64,000 nucleotides of DNA, taken from positions 413,501-477,500 of the forward strand of contig NZ_CAMPFU010000003.1 in assembly GCF_946848805.1 (NCBI RefSeq), read 5' to 3'. Below are positions 55,484 through 64,000 of this stretch, piece after piece (positions within the stretch are counted from its first letter, which is position 1; every line of letters starts with the position of its first letter). This DNA is from Deinococcus sp. Marseille-Q6407. Its GTDB lineage: Bacteria; Deinococcota; Deinococci; Deinococcales; Deinococcaceae. The position numbers and the translations under genes were made by a program. Under the pieces are notes generated by a model that was given only the letters and a program-made list of their open reading frames with translations, had not been told where the DNA came from and made no database searches.

Positions 55484-57079
55484 ATGACCCATCACAAAGA
55501 AAAACGCAGTATTTCTCCCCTGGCCCTGATGTTTACCTGCCTGGGGTCCATCATCGGCTCGGGCTGGCTGTTCGGCGCTTTTAACACCGCCAAGATCGCT
55601 GGCCCCGCTGCCATTCTGGCCTGGATTCTGGGCATGCTGATGATGATCGTCATCGCCCTGAGTTATGTCGAGCTGGGCACCATGTCGCCGGAATCGGGCG
55701 GCATGGGCCGCTACGCCCAGTACTCGCACGGGCCGCTGGCCGGCGTGCTGGCCAGCTGGGCCAACTGGATCAGCATGCTGGTGATTCCGCCGATCGAAGC
55801 GGTCGCCAGCGTGCAGTACATGGCCGGCTGGGGGCTGTCCTGGACCCAGGGATTCGTGCAGGGGGGGAGCCTCTCCAGCAGCGGTCTGCTGGCCGCCACG
55901 CTGCTGATGCTGCTGTACGTGCTGCTGAACTTCTGGACCGTGGCCCTGTTTGCCAAGAGCAACACCGCCATCACCTTCTTTAAGCTGGTGGTGCCGCTGC
56001 TGACGGGCGTGTGCCTGCTGTATTACGGCTTTCACCCCCAGAACTTCACCGACCCGGCGGCCGGCGGCGTGGCACCTTACGGCTGGGCGGCCGTGCTGAC
56101 CGGCGTGGCGACCGGAGGCGTTGTCTTCAGCTTCAACGGCTTTCAGTCGCCCATCAACCTGGCCGGCGAGGCCCAGCGCCCCGGCCGCAGCGTGCCGCTT
56201 GCCGTGGTGGGTGGCCTGCTGCTGGCCGGGCTGATTTACGTGCTGCTGCAGGTGGCATTTATCGGCGCTGTGGACCCACAGACACTGCACGCGGCCGGCT
56301 GGAAAGGCCTGCATTTCAAATCCCCCTTTGCCGAACTGGTCGGCGCCCTGGGCCTCAACTGGCTGGCGCTGACGCTGTATGCCGATGCCGTCATCAGCCC
56401 CTCGGGCACCGGCATCACCTACACCGCCACCACCGCCCGCGCCCTGCAGGCCCTGTCGCGCAGCGGCTACATGCCGGCCTGGCTGGGCCGCCTGCATCCC
56501 ACCTTAAGGGTGCCGCGCGCCGCTTTGATCGTCAATCTGGTGCTGAGCCTGCTGGCGCTGTACCTGTTTCCCAACTGGGAAGAGCTGGCCGCAGTGGTCA
56601 GCGTGACCTGCGTGGTGGGCTTTCTGACCGGCCCGGTGAGCGTGGCGAGCCTGCGCCGCACCGCACCTGACGCCCGCCGCCCGCTGCGGCTGCCGGCGCT
56701 GAACCTGCTGGCACCGCTGGGCTTCGTGTTCGCCAGCCTGCTGGTGTACTGGAGCCGCTGGCCGCTGAACGGCGAAATCATGCTGCTGGTGATGTTGGGC
56801 CTGCCTATTTTCCTGGTGCTTCAGGCCCGCGAAGGCTGGCGCGACACGCCCCGGCACCTGCGCTCGGGCGGCTGGCTGGTCGCTTATCTGGCGGTCATGA
56901 CACTGCTGTCGTATCTGGGCAGCCATGAGTTCGGCGGCATCGGCCTGCTGCCTTACGGCGTTGACTTTGCAGTGGTGGCCGCCGTCTCGCTGGCTTTTTA
57001 CAGCTGGGGCATTCGCAGCGGCGACGCCCAGGCCGCCAGCGAAGGTCTGGCCGGATCTCATGCGCTGAGCGGCGACTGA
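55484..57079 (+). CDS. APC-family amino acid permease
   Basis: 531 residues with about 12 to 14 membrane helices. [11 protein letters not shown] in helix 1 is the APC substrate loop; [20 protein letters not shown] and [24 protein letters not shown] are family motifs. Likely an amino acid-proton symporter or exchanger at the inner membrane; the substrate is not clear. GAAGGAA lies before the ATG; a strong terminator follows. Confidence 0.9.
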   Translation: MTHHKEKRSISPLALMFTCLGSIIGSGWLFGAFNTAKIAGPAAILAWILGMLMMIVIALSYVELGTMSPESGGMGRYAQYSHGPLAGVLASWANWISMLVIPPIEAVASVQYMAGWGLSWTQGFVQGGSLSSSGLLAATLLMLLYVLLNFWTVALFAKSNTAITFFKLVVPLLTGVCLLYYGFHPQNFTDPAAGGVAPYGWAAVLTGVATGGVVFSFNGFQSPINLAGEAQRPGRSVPLAVVGGLLLAGLIYVLLQVAFIGAVDPQTLHAAGWKGLHFKSPFAELVGALGLNWLALTLYADAVISPSGTGITYTATTARALQALSRSGYMPAWLGRLHPTLRVPRAALIVNLVLSLLALYLFPNWEELAAVVSVTCVVGFLTGPVSVASLRRTAPDARRPLRLPALNLLAPLGFVFASLLVYWSRWPLNGEIMLLVMLGLPIFLVLQAREGWRDTPRHLRSGGWLVAYLAVMTLLSYLGSHEFGGIGLLPYGVDFAVVAAVSLAFYSWGIRSGDAQAASEGLAGSHALSGD

Positions 57080-57088
57080 GTTGAGAGG

Positions 57089-57128
57089 AACCAGCCGGCC
57101 GGCAAGCTCGCCGGCCGGCTGGTTTTCT
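57089..57128. terminator. Bidirectional terminator between APC permease and enoyl-CoA hydratase genes
   Basis: A perfect 15-bp inverted repeat (arms 57089-57103 and 57110-57124, core CCAGCCGGCCGGC) with a 6-base loop, then TTTTCTT on the plus strand; it ends 16 bases before the minus-strand gene's stop. Confidence 0.88.
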
Positions 57129-57144
57129 TACGGCTGGCTCTTTT

Positions 57145-57837
57145 CTATTTCAGCGCCGCCGCATTGAACTCGCCCGACTGCCGCAGGCCCTCAGCGTGCG
57201 GCAGGGCCTCACGCAGCACCTGCTTGGTGCCCTTCAGGGCATGTGGCGGCAGTTCGGCCAGCTGCGCGGCCAGCGCTTCGGCCTGGGCGAACAGGGCTTC
57301 CGGGGTGTCCAGCACGCCGGTCACCAGGCCCCAGCTTTCGGCGGTGCGGGCGTCTATCGGCGCCCCGGTTAGTGCCAGGTGCGTGGTGCGGCCACGTCCG
57401 ATAATGCCCGGCAGGCGCTGCAGGCCGCCCAGGTCAGCCACCAGACCCAGGCGCACTTCCGGCAGGCTGAACTGCGCGTTGGCGCTGCACAGCCGCAGAT
57501 CACAGGCGGCAATCAGCTCCAACCCGGCGCCGATGCAGTGGCCGTGCACAGCGGCGATCACTGGAATCTCCACCGCCGCTACCGCGTCCAGGGCGTCCTG
57601 CATCGGCTGCACCGCTCCCCAGAAATCCCCGCTCTGCTGAATGGCGGGCAGGGTGGCGTTCACGTCCAGCCCCGCGCTGAAGATGTCCTGGCCCCGGACA
57701 ATCAGCACCCGGGCTTCACCCAGCTTGCGCAGGGCCTGCGGCAATTCCTGCCAGAACGCAGGCGGCATCGAGCCTTTCTTGGCGGTCAGGGTCAGGGTGG
57801 CGGTGTGGCCGCTGTGGCTGAGTTCTACGGTGGGCAT
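57145..57837 (-). CDS. Enoyl-CoA hydratase/isomerase family protein
   Basis: 230 residues. Crotonase fold with [12 protein letters not shown] and [22 protein letters not shown] (oxyanion hole) and [20 protein letters not shown]. The second-Glu position of true hydratases is not obvious; D in VADLGG suggests the dienoyl-CoA isomerase-like subgroup. Fatty acid degradation. ATG lies 6 bases after TACACT on the minus strand. Slightly short for the family (about 260). Confidence 0.85.
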   Translation of the reverse strand: MPTVELSHSGHTATLTLTAKKGSMPPAFWQELPQALRKLGEARVLIVRGQDIFSAGLDVNATLPAIQQSGDFWGAVQPMQDALDAVAAVEIPVIAAVHGHCIGAGLELIAACDLRLCSANAQFSLPEVRLGLVADLGGLQRLPGIIGRGRTTHLALTGAPIDARTAESWGLVTGVLDTPEALFAQAEALAAQLAELPPHALKGTKQVLREALPHAEGLRQSGEFNAAALK

Positions 57838-57884
57838 GCTCCGAGTGTAGGGCCTCGGGTATCCACTCCTCTAACCTGCTCTCC

Positions 57885-58570
57885 ATGAAAGTGCTGCTGA
57901 TGAGGCACGGCCAGTCGGCCAACAACCCGCTGGAAGCGGCTGCCGACTATGCCCAGCGGCGGCAACCAGATCCACCGCTGACGGCACTGGGCCAGCGGCA
58001 AGCAGAGAAGGCAGCCACCGCGCTGGCCACTGCTGGGTGGGTCGGCGCGCCAGTCACGCGGCTTTTTTCCAGCCTGACTCTGCGGGCCGCGCAGACGGCT
58101 GCTCCGCTGGCTGCGGCACTGGACCTGCCGGTCGAGGGCGCAGCGCTGGCCTACGAGTGCGGCGGGCTGACCACCGGCCCGGCTGGCGGGTTCGCGGCGG
58201 TGCCGGGCCGGGAATATGCATCACTGCGCGCCGAGTGTCCGGCGCTGCTCTGGCCGGCAGAGTTGCAGGGGCAGCGCTGGGATGGAGGAGCTGAAGCCTG
58301 GGCAGCTGCCGCCTTTGCCAGCCGCGCCGCGCAGGTTGCAGAACTGCTCCGCCGCAGTGCGGCTGAAGGCAGTGGCCTCACAGTTCTGGTCACCCATCAC
58401 GACTTTGCCCAGTTTCTGCTGGCCGACCTGCTGGGCCTGCCGCAGCCGGACGTCACCGAGCCGATCTTCCGGCTGCATAACGCTTCGCTTACGCTGCTAG
58501 AGCTGTGGCCCAGCGGGGCGACCTTGTCCTATGCGGACCGCGTGGACTATTTGCCGCTGGCCGAACGGAC

Positions 58571-58577
<7 letters not shown>
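57885..58577 (+). CDS. Histidine phosphatase family protein (phosphoglycerate mutase-like)
   Basis: 230 residues. N-terminal catalytic MRHGQSANNP (RHG motif) and the second His in TVLVTHHDFAQF, with LTALGQRQAE and SSLTLRAAQTA. A cytosolic phosphomonoesterase; substrate unknown. ATG lies 7 bases after TAACCT. Its end overlaps the convergent sugar dehydrogenase gene by 7 bases. Confidence 0.88.
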
Positions 58578-59772
<1,195 letters not shown>

Positions 59773-59854
59773 GCTCCACTCTGCCGCCCCACGGGCACTG
59801 GCAGACAAGAGGAGGCTTTATCCGGCGGGAAGCCCCTTTTCACTCTGCGGGCGC

Positions 59855-60784
59855 TTACTGAGGCCCGGTCATCACCGCTTGTGCCTCGAACACCTGCTGC
59901 GGCTGCACCAGTTCATCCTGCACCGCAATCAGCTGAATTTCACGGGTGCCGGCTTGATGGGTCCGCTCCAGCAGCGCATACAGGGCGCTCATGCTGAGGC
60001 TGAGTGCCTGAGCCACATTGCCGGTGCGCAGGTACTGGCCGTAAAACAGCGCGGCAATAGCGTCGCCAGTGCCGTTGCGCGGCGGGTCCAGCGGCAGCAG
60101 CGGCGTGCGGCAGATCCAAGTGCCCTCATCCGACACCGCCAGGGTTTCGATGCTGCCTTCCGGGGCGTCCTCGCGGATCAGGCTGGTCACCACCACGATT
60201 CGGGGCCCGCCCTCACGCAGCCGGCTGCGCAGTTCTCCAGCGGCGGCCAGAGCGTCGTCCAGCGTGGCGACCTTGCGCCCGGTCAGCAGTTCCAGCTCGA
60301 AATGGTTCGGCACCATGATGTCGGCGGCCGGTACTGCGTGGGCGGCGATGTGCTCAGGCAGCTCGGGGTTCACGAACACCCCGCGCCCAACGTCACCCAT
60401 GACCGGGTCACAGCAGTAGAGCGCCTGCGGATTGGCGGTCCGCACCCGTTTCACGGCACTGACCACCGCTTCCACCGTGCCGGCCGAGCCCATGTAGCCG
60501 CTCAGGACCCCGTCGCACTCCGGCAGGGCGCCGCGCGCCTCGATCCCGTCAATCAGTTCGGCGATGTCCTCCGGCGGAAACACCTTGCCGGTCCATTCGC
60601 CGTAGCCGGTGTGGTTGGAAAACTGCACCGTCTGAATGGCCCAGACCTCAAAGCCCAGGCGCTGCAGGGGGAACACAGCGGCGGCGTTGCCCACGTGGCC
60701 GTAAGCCACCCACGACTGGATGGACAGGATGTTCTGAGGGCACTGCCTCTGGGCCAGACTCTCGCTATGTGGCGTGGTGGTCAT
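59855..60784 (-). CDS. pdxY: Pyridoxal kinase
   Basis: 309 residues. Ribokinase-like PdxY/Pdx[31 protein letters not shown] at the start, [19 protein letters not shown], and the anion hole [11 protein letters not shown] near the C-terminus. It phosphorylates pyridoxal in B6 salvage. ATG lies 6 bases after TATGCT on the minus strand. Confidence 0.94.
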   Translation of the reverse strand: MTTTPHSESLAQRQCPQNILSIQSWVAYGHVGNAAAVFPLQRLGFEVWAIQTVQFSNHTGYGEWTGKVFPPEDIAELIDGIEARGALPECDGVLSGYMGSAGTVEAVVSAVKRVRTANPQALYCCDPVMGDVGRGVFVNPELPEHIAAHAVPAADIMVPNHFELELLTGRKVATLDDALAAAGELRSRLREGGPRIVVVTSLIREDAPEGSIETLAVSDEGTWICRTPLLPLDPPRNGTGDAIAALFYGQYLRTGNVAQALSLSMSALYALLERTHQAGTREIQLIAVQDELVQPQQVFEAQAVMTGPQ

Positions 60785-60848
60785 GTCCAGAGCATAACGC
60801 TGGAGCCGGCATGGCAGCCCACCAGCGGCAGCTGACCTTGCCTGTCTT

Positions 60849-61376
60849 CTACGGTTTTTTCAGCAGTGGATAGGGGTTGATGGCACCCCCCGGCGTATAG
60901 ACGCCGTAGTGCAGGTGGGGCGGGGTGTTCTTGGCATTGCCGCTGTTGCCCACGTAGCCCACCGTGTCGCCCTGCTCCACCCAGTCACCGGCTTTGAGGT
61001 CTGGGTAGCGCTCAAGATGGGCGTAGTAGTGGCGCTGCCCGCCGGGACCCAGCACCATCACCGTGCGCCCGCCCAGGGTATTCTCGCCCACGTTCAGCAC
61101 CACGCCGGGGCCGGTCGAATGCACCGGCGTGCCCCGGCTGGCAAAGATGTCGATGCCTTCGTGCTTGCGCCCACCCGAGCGGGCGCCGCCCCAGGTGTCG
61201 GTCAGTACGGCGCCGGGTAAGGGGTTGGGCAGGGTCCCGGCGGCCGGGGCCGGCATCCGGGCCAGCTCCAGGTACTGCCGGCTGCGCTGCAACTGAGGCC
61301 AGAAGAATGCTGCGGCCCCGCCCAGCACAGCCAGGACCAGCAGCAGAGGAAGCAAAACATTCAAAGTGCGCCGCAT
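60849..61376 (-). CDS. M23 family metallopeptidase (LytM-type, membrane-anchored)
   Basis: 175 residues from ATG 61376. One N-terminal membrane helix ([22 protein letters not shown]), then the M23 domain with [14 protein letters not shown] (zinc His and Asp) and PHLHYGVY (HxH). Likely cell-wall endopeptidase or scaffold in the periplasm. ATG lies 7 bases after CATACT. A longer frame from 61436 begins inside element copy E and is rejected. Confidence 0.9.
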   Translation of the reverse strand: MRRTLNVLLPLLLVLAVLGGAAAFFWPQLQRSRQYLELARMPAPAAGTLPNPLPGAVLTDTWGGARSGGRKHEGIDIFASRGTPVHSTGPGVVLNVGENTLGGRTVMVLGPGGQRHYYAHLERYPDLKAGDWVEQGDTVGYVGNSGNAKNTPPHLHYGVYTPGGAINPYPLLKKP

Positions 61377-61433
61377 GGCCCCCAGTATGGCCCGACGCAG
61401 CGTGGGCGGCACGGTGCCCCAGCCCAGAGCAGA

Positions 61434-61502
61434 CAATAAAAAACCCGCTCACTTGGAGCGGTTATGCTTATTACTTTAGCGCAGTATGCAGTATTCGTCA
61501 AG
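61434..61502 (-). repeat. Dispersed promoter-terminator element, copy E
   Basis: Minus strand: TTGACG (61501-61496), 17 bp, TAAAGT (61478-61473), 11 bases, CCGCTC-CAAGT-GAGCGG and a T run ending ATTG. Located between the GNAT gene (61523) and the M23 gene, same strand as both, so it could also terminate the GNAT transcript. Confidence 0.85.
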
Positions 61503-61522
61503 GTTATCCAGTGGCCCGGCCC

Positions 61523-62032
61523 TCAGTGGCTCCCGGCCCGCACCGAAGCCGCCCAGCACAGCAGCTCCCCATCCGATGCGTCGTGACGTCGGCCGGTCAG
61601 GGAAAAGCCGTTTTTCTCTAGCACCCGGATACTGGCGTGATTGTGCGGTAGCGTTTCGGCCAGCACGGTCTGCACGTCCGGCCAGCGGCGCAGCTCGTCC
61701 AGCAGGGCGCCTACCGCTTCGGTGGCGTACCCCCGCCCGCGTGCCCCCGGCGTCAGGCCGTAGCCGATTTCTACCCGGCCTTGCCGGGGCGCGTGCTTGG
61801 TGCCCAGCAGCCCGATGGCCCGCCCGCTGTCCCGCTCAATCAGCGCGAAAGACCCCCGCACCGCGTCCTCCTCGCCCAGATTCAGCAGGTGAATGGGGAA
61901 GACGATGGCGGCCTCGCCGGCCCAGCCCTCAGGAAAAAAGAATCCCTGCGCCCGGAACTGAGCGGCTCCGATGGTCTGAAGCATCAGTTCGCGGGACAGG
62001 GGCAGCAGGAAAAGGCGCGGTGTTTCGGTCAC
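61523..62032 (-). CDS. GNAT family acetyltransferase (RimJ/RimL-like)
   Basis: 169 residues. Acetyltransf_3 pattern: TPRLFLLPLS start, IGLLGTKHAPRQGRVEIGYGLTP, acetyl-CoA loop GARGRGYATEAVGALL, and NHASIRVLEKNGFSLTGRR. GTG start at 62032. Acceptor unknown. Followed 20 bases later by element copy E. Confidence 0.87.
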   Translation of the reverse strand: MTETPRLFLLPLSRELMLQTIGAAQFRAQGFFFPEGWAGEAAIVFPIHLLNLGEEDAVRGSFALIERDSGRAIGLLGTKHAPRQGRVEIGYGLTPGARGRGYATEAVGALLDELRRWPDVQTVLAETLPHNHASIRVLEKNGFSLTGRRHDASDGELLCWAASVRAGSH

Positions 62033-62113
62033 GCCCAGATGATGGCAGAGCGCCGGGGTCCACTGGGCGGCCAGCCGGCGCAGGTGCTTGAGGCTTTACA
62101 GGTGCCTGCGGCT

Positions 62114-62977
62114 TTATTCCTCGCGGTAGGACTTCTCGATGGGCAGGCCCACGCCGTTGCCCCATTCGGTCCAGCTGCCGTCGTAGTTACGCACCTTGGG
62201 GTAGCCCAGCAGCTCGCGCAGCACGAACCAGCTGTGGCTGGAGCGCTCGGCAATGCGGCAGTAGGTGATGACGTCCTTGTCGCTGGTCACGTCCTCGCCG
62301 CCGTAGAGGGCCTGCAGTTCGTCGGCGCTCTTGAAGGTGCCGTCCTCATTGGTTGCCTTGGCCCAGGGAATGTTGCGGGCACCGGGAATGTGGCCGCCGC
62401 GCAGCACGCCTTCTTGCGGGTAGTTGGGCATATGGGTCACCTTGCCCGAGAACTCGTCGGGGCTGCGCACGTCCACCAGGGCGTTCTGGCCCTGCTGCAC
62501 GCCTTCAAGGTGAGCCTTGACCTCGTCGCGGTAGGCCCGCAGCGATTCGTCGCGGGTCAGGGCCGGGTAGGTGGTCGGCGCGTACTGCGGGGCGTCGGTG
62601 GTCACTTCGCGGTTCTCGGCGGTCCACTTCTGGCGGCCACCGTTCATCAGCTTGAGGCCCTTTACGCCGCTGTAGGTCAGGAACCAGTAGGCGTAGGCGG
62701 CCCACCAGTTGCTCTTGTCGCCGTACAGCACGATGGTGTCGCTCTCGCGCAGGCCCAGGCGGCCCAGCAGCTCGCTGACCCGGTCGGCAGTGATGAAGTC
62801 ACGCTCCACCGGGTGCCACAGGTCACCCTGCCAGTCCAGCTTCACGGCGCCGGGAATATGGCCCATGTCGTACAGCAGAATGTCTTCGTCCACTTCGACC
62901 AGGCGCACGTTGTCGTCGTGCAGGTGCTCGGCCACCCAGTCGGTACTTACCAGGACATCTTTGGCGTAATCGGTCAT
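62114..62977 (-). CDS. Thiosulfate/3-mercaptopyruvate sulfurtransferase (tandem rhodanese)
   Basis: 287 residues, two rhodanese domains. The active Cys is in the second domain, [21 protein letters not shown], which matches the CRxGERSSHTW actinobacterial/Deinococcus type; the first domain has no Cys at its loop ([12 protein letters not shown]). Transfers sulfur to acceptor such as cyanide or thiols. ATG is 6 bases after TATGCT. Divergent from sufE, which also handles sulfur. Confidence 0.92.
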   Translation of the reverse strand: MTDYAKDVLVSTDWVAEHLHDDNVRLVEVDEDILLYDMGHIPGAVKLDWQGDLWHPVERDFITADRVSELLGRLGLRESDTIVLYGDKSNWWAAYAYWFLTYSGVKGLKLMNGGRQKWTAENREVTTDAPQYAPTTYPALTRDESLRAYRDEVKAHLEGVQQGQNALVDVRSPDEFSGKVTHMPNYPQEGVLRGGHIPGARNIPWAKATNEDGTFKSADELQALYGGEDVTSDKDVITYCRIAERSSHSWFVLRELLGYPKVRNYDGSWTEWGNGVGLPIEKSYREE

Positions 62978-63060
62978 GCCGTCAGCATAGCGGGCGCGGG
63001 CACCGGTCTGGTGCTTTCCAGCTCCTTTCGGCCCTTCACCCTTGCGTTAGATTGGGCGGC

Positions 63061-63534
63061 ATGACCGACGCCCAGACTGCTCTGCCCCCCAAGCTTCAAA
63101 ACATCGTCAGTATGTTCAAGTCCATGCCCAAGGCCATGCGGCTGCAAGCTCTGCTGGACTATGCCCGCAAACTGCCCGAGCCGCCCCAGCAGTACCTTGA
63201 CCACCCCGAGTTCATGCAGCCGGTGCCGGAATGCACCAGCCCCTTTTTCCTGATCACCGAGCGTGAGGGCGACGCTGTGCATATGCACTTCAAAGTGCCG
63301 GCCGAAGCACCCACCGTGCGCGGCTACGCTGGCATCCTGAAAGAAGCGCTGGACGGCGAAAGCGCCGACACCATTCTGAACGTGCCGGACCAGTTCTACA
63401 TGGACATGGGACTCAGCGAACTGATCACGCCGATGCGGATGCGCGGCATGGGCGCCATCCTGATGCGGCTCAAGGGCGAGCTGCGGGATGAGGGTGCACA
63501 GAATCAGCCTCATCAGCCGGGCCAGGAGAGCTGA
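63061..63534 (+). CDS. sufE: SufE-like cysteine desulfuration protein
   Basis: 157 residues from ATG 63061, 7 bases after TAGATT. KLQNIVSMFKSMPKAMRLQALLDYARKLPE then VPECTSPFFLIT, where Cys is the SufE sulfur acceptor. Carries persulfide sulfur from a SufS-type desulfurase. The partner suf genes are not in the window. Shares a divergent promoter region with the rhodanese gene; its last 65 bases overlap the convergent gene. Confidence 0.87.
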   Translation: MTDAQTALPPKLQNIVSMFKSMPKAMRLQALLDYARKLPEPPQQYLDHPEFMQPVPECTSPFFLITEREGDAVHMHFKVPAEAPTVRGYAGILKEALDGESADTILNVPDQFYMDMGLSELITPMRMRGMGAILMRLKGELRDEGAQNQPHQPGQES

Positions 63535-64000
63535 ACATCCCGGCCATCCGGGCCCGGTCATGGTCCAGCAGCCAGCCGTCAAAGCTGGTATACAGCCCGG
63601 CCAACCGCGCTGCATCTATCCCTATGACGTCCATGCCCCGGTCGTCATAAGGGCAGGCCAGCAGGCCCAGTTCTGCTGAAGCCAGCGTCAGGCGGGCGTC
63701 CAGCGCGGGCTGGAGGCCAAGGTCGCGGGCGAAAATACCCCAGAGCAATTCCGGAAGGTGGATGCTAGGCAGCGGAAAGGCGAACAAGGTCTTTGGTCCG
63801 CCTTCTCCGCCCCACTGCCGCATGGCCTGTTCGGGCGCAGGCGGACAGACGCCTATGTTTCGCAATGCTGCTTCCGTCTTTTGCCAGAGCTGTTCCGGCT
63901 GTGGCGCAGCGTCTGAGGTGTCGTCCCAGACTTCCAGCACGGCCGTCAGCGTTTCGGCCCCAGCAAAAGCGCTGCCGAGAATGGCCCGGGCGCGGTCTAT
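63470..64000 (-). CDS. DUF3885-like hypothetical protein (partial, 5' end beyond the right edge)
   Basis: The minus-strand frame is open to the window edge, so the N-terminus is missing. Visible: PYDDRGMDVIGID and LYTSFDGWLLDHDRARM, the DUF3885-type C-terminal motif. No catalytic function known. Overlaps sufE by 65 bases at its 3' end in convergent orientation. Confidence 0.7.
   Translation of the reverse strand: MDRARAILGSAFAGAETLTAVLEVWDDTSDAAPQPEQLWQKTEAALRNIGVCPPAPEQAMRQWGGEGGPKTLFAFPLPSIHLPELLWGIFARDLGLQPALDARLTLASAELGLLACPYDDRGMDVIGIDAARLAGLYTSFDGWLLDHDRARMAGMFSSPGPADEADSVHPHPAARP

Overview
The window is a GC-rich bacterial chromosome segment that reads as a Deinococcus (Deinococcota); the species is not certain. 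Three things support this. Many genes are leaderless, with a TANNNT -10 box 6-7 bases before an ATG or GTG (examples: 19954, 31544, 36058, 40594, 48945, 57885, 60784, 62977). The gene content fits (tandem Nudix protein, bacillithiol-type deacetylases, carboxynorspermidine decarboxylase, carotenoid-era menaquinone methylase gene, large prepilin peptidase). Protein sequences such as DnaA are Deinococcus-like. The replication origin lies in the window, between dnaA and dnaN.

Layout. 0-4 kb: a glycine betaine/choline-type ABC importer (ATPase cut by the left edge, an unusually large permease, a divergent lipoprotein receptor) and agmatine deiminase. 4-9.6 kb: CorA, a K+ channel with an RCK domain, YidC, ribosomal protein L32, and MenG/UbiE. 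9.6-15.3 kb: a two-domain Nudix protein, Kbl-type ligase, a small helix-turn-helix protein next to four 11-bp direct repeats, GNAT, an interrupted alpha/beta hydrolase and an aminotransferase. 15.3-17.7 kb: a polar amino acid ABC importer operon. 17.9-23 kb: prepilin peptidase, an arginase-like protein, a LmbE deacetylase, methylmalonyl-CoA mutase. 23.4-30 kb: glutamate synthase gltB (frameshifted) and gltD. 30-36 kb: rpe-comB, nspC, an alkyltransferase-like DNA repair protein, a membrane-anchored cytochrome c, class II aldolase, and two phosphoesterases. 37-46 kb: glgA, two tRNAs, dnaA-oriC-dnaN, enolase, pyruvate kinase, tyrS. 46-64 kb: a coupled MOSC-Nudix-trmK operon, a membrane protein, bshB1-like deacetylase, cyclophilin, M20 hydrolase-RluA pair, small unknowns, SDR, APC permease, enoyl-CoA hydratase, phosphatase, a frameshifted sugar dehydrogenase, pdxY, M23 peptidase, GNAT, rhodanese, SufE and a partial DUF3885-like gene.

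Notable signals. (1) Five copies of a roughly 69-bp dispersed element, each a complete sigma-70-like promoter (TTGACG, exactly 17 bp, TATANT-like) followed 10-11 bp later by an intrinsic terminator hairpin; two copies supply the stop codon of the gene they sit behind. (2) oriC holds at least nine perfect DnaA boxes followed by a run of six DnaA-trio triplets and an AT-rich stretch. (3) dnaA appears to start at ATT. (4) Five genes are interrupted: three by in-frame TAG, one by a single-base frameshift, one by a 5-bp tandem duplication. (5) A convergent terminator at 44.9 kb is built from DnaA boxes.

No rRNA genes, CRISPR arrays, transposases or prophage genes were seen. The long antisense reading frames over gltB, gltD, fba and aguA are compositional shadows.
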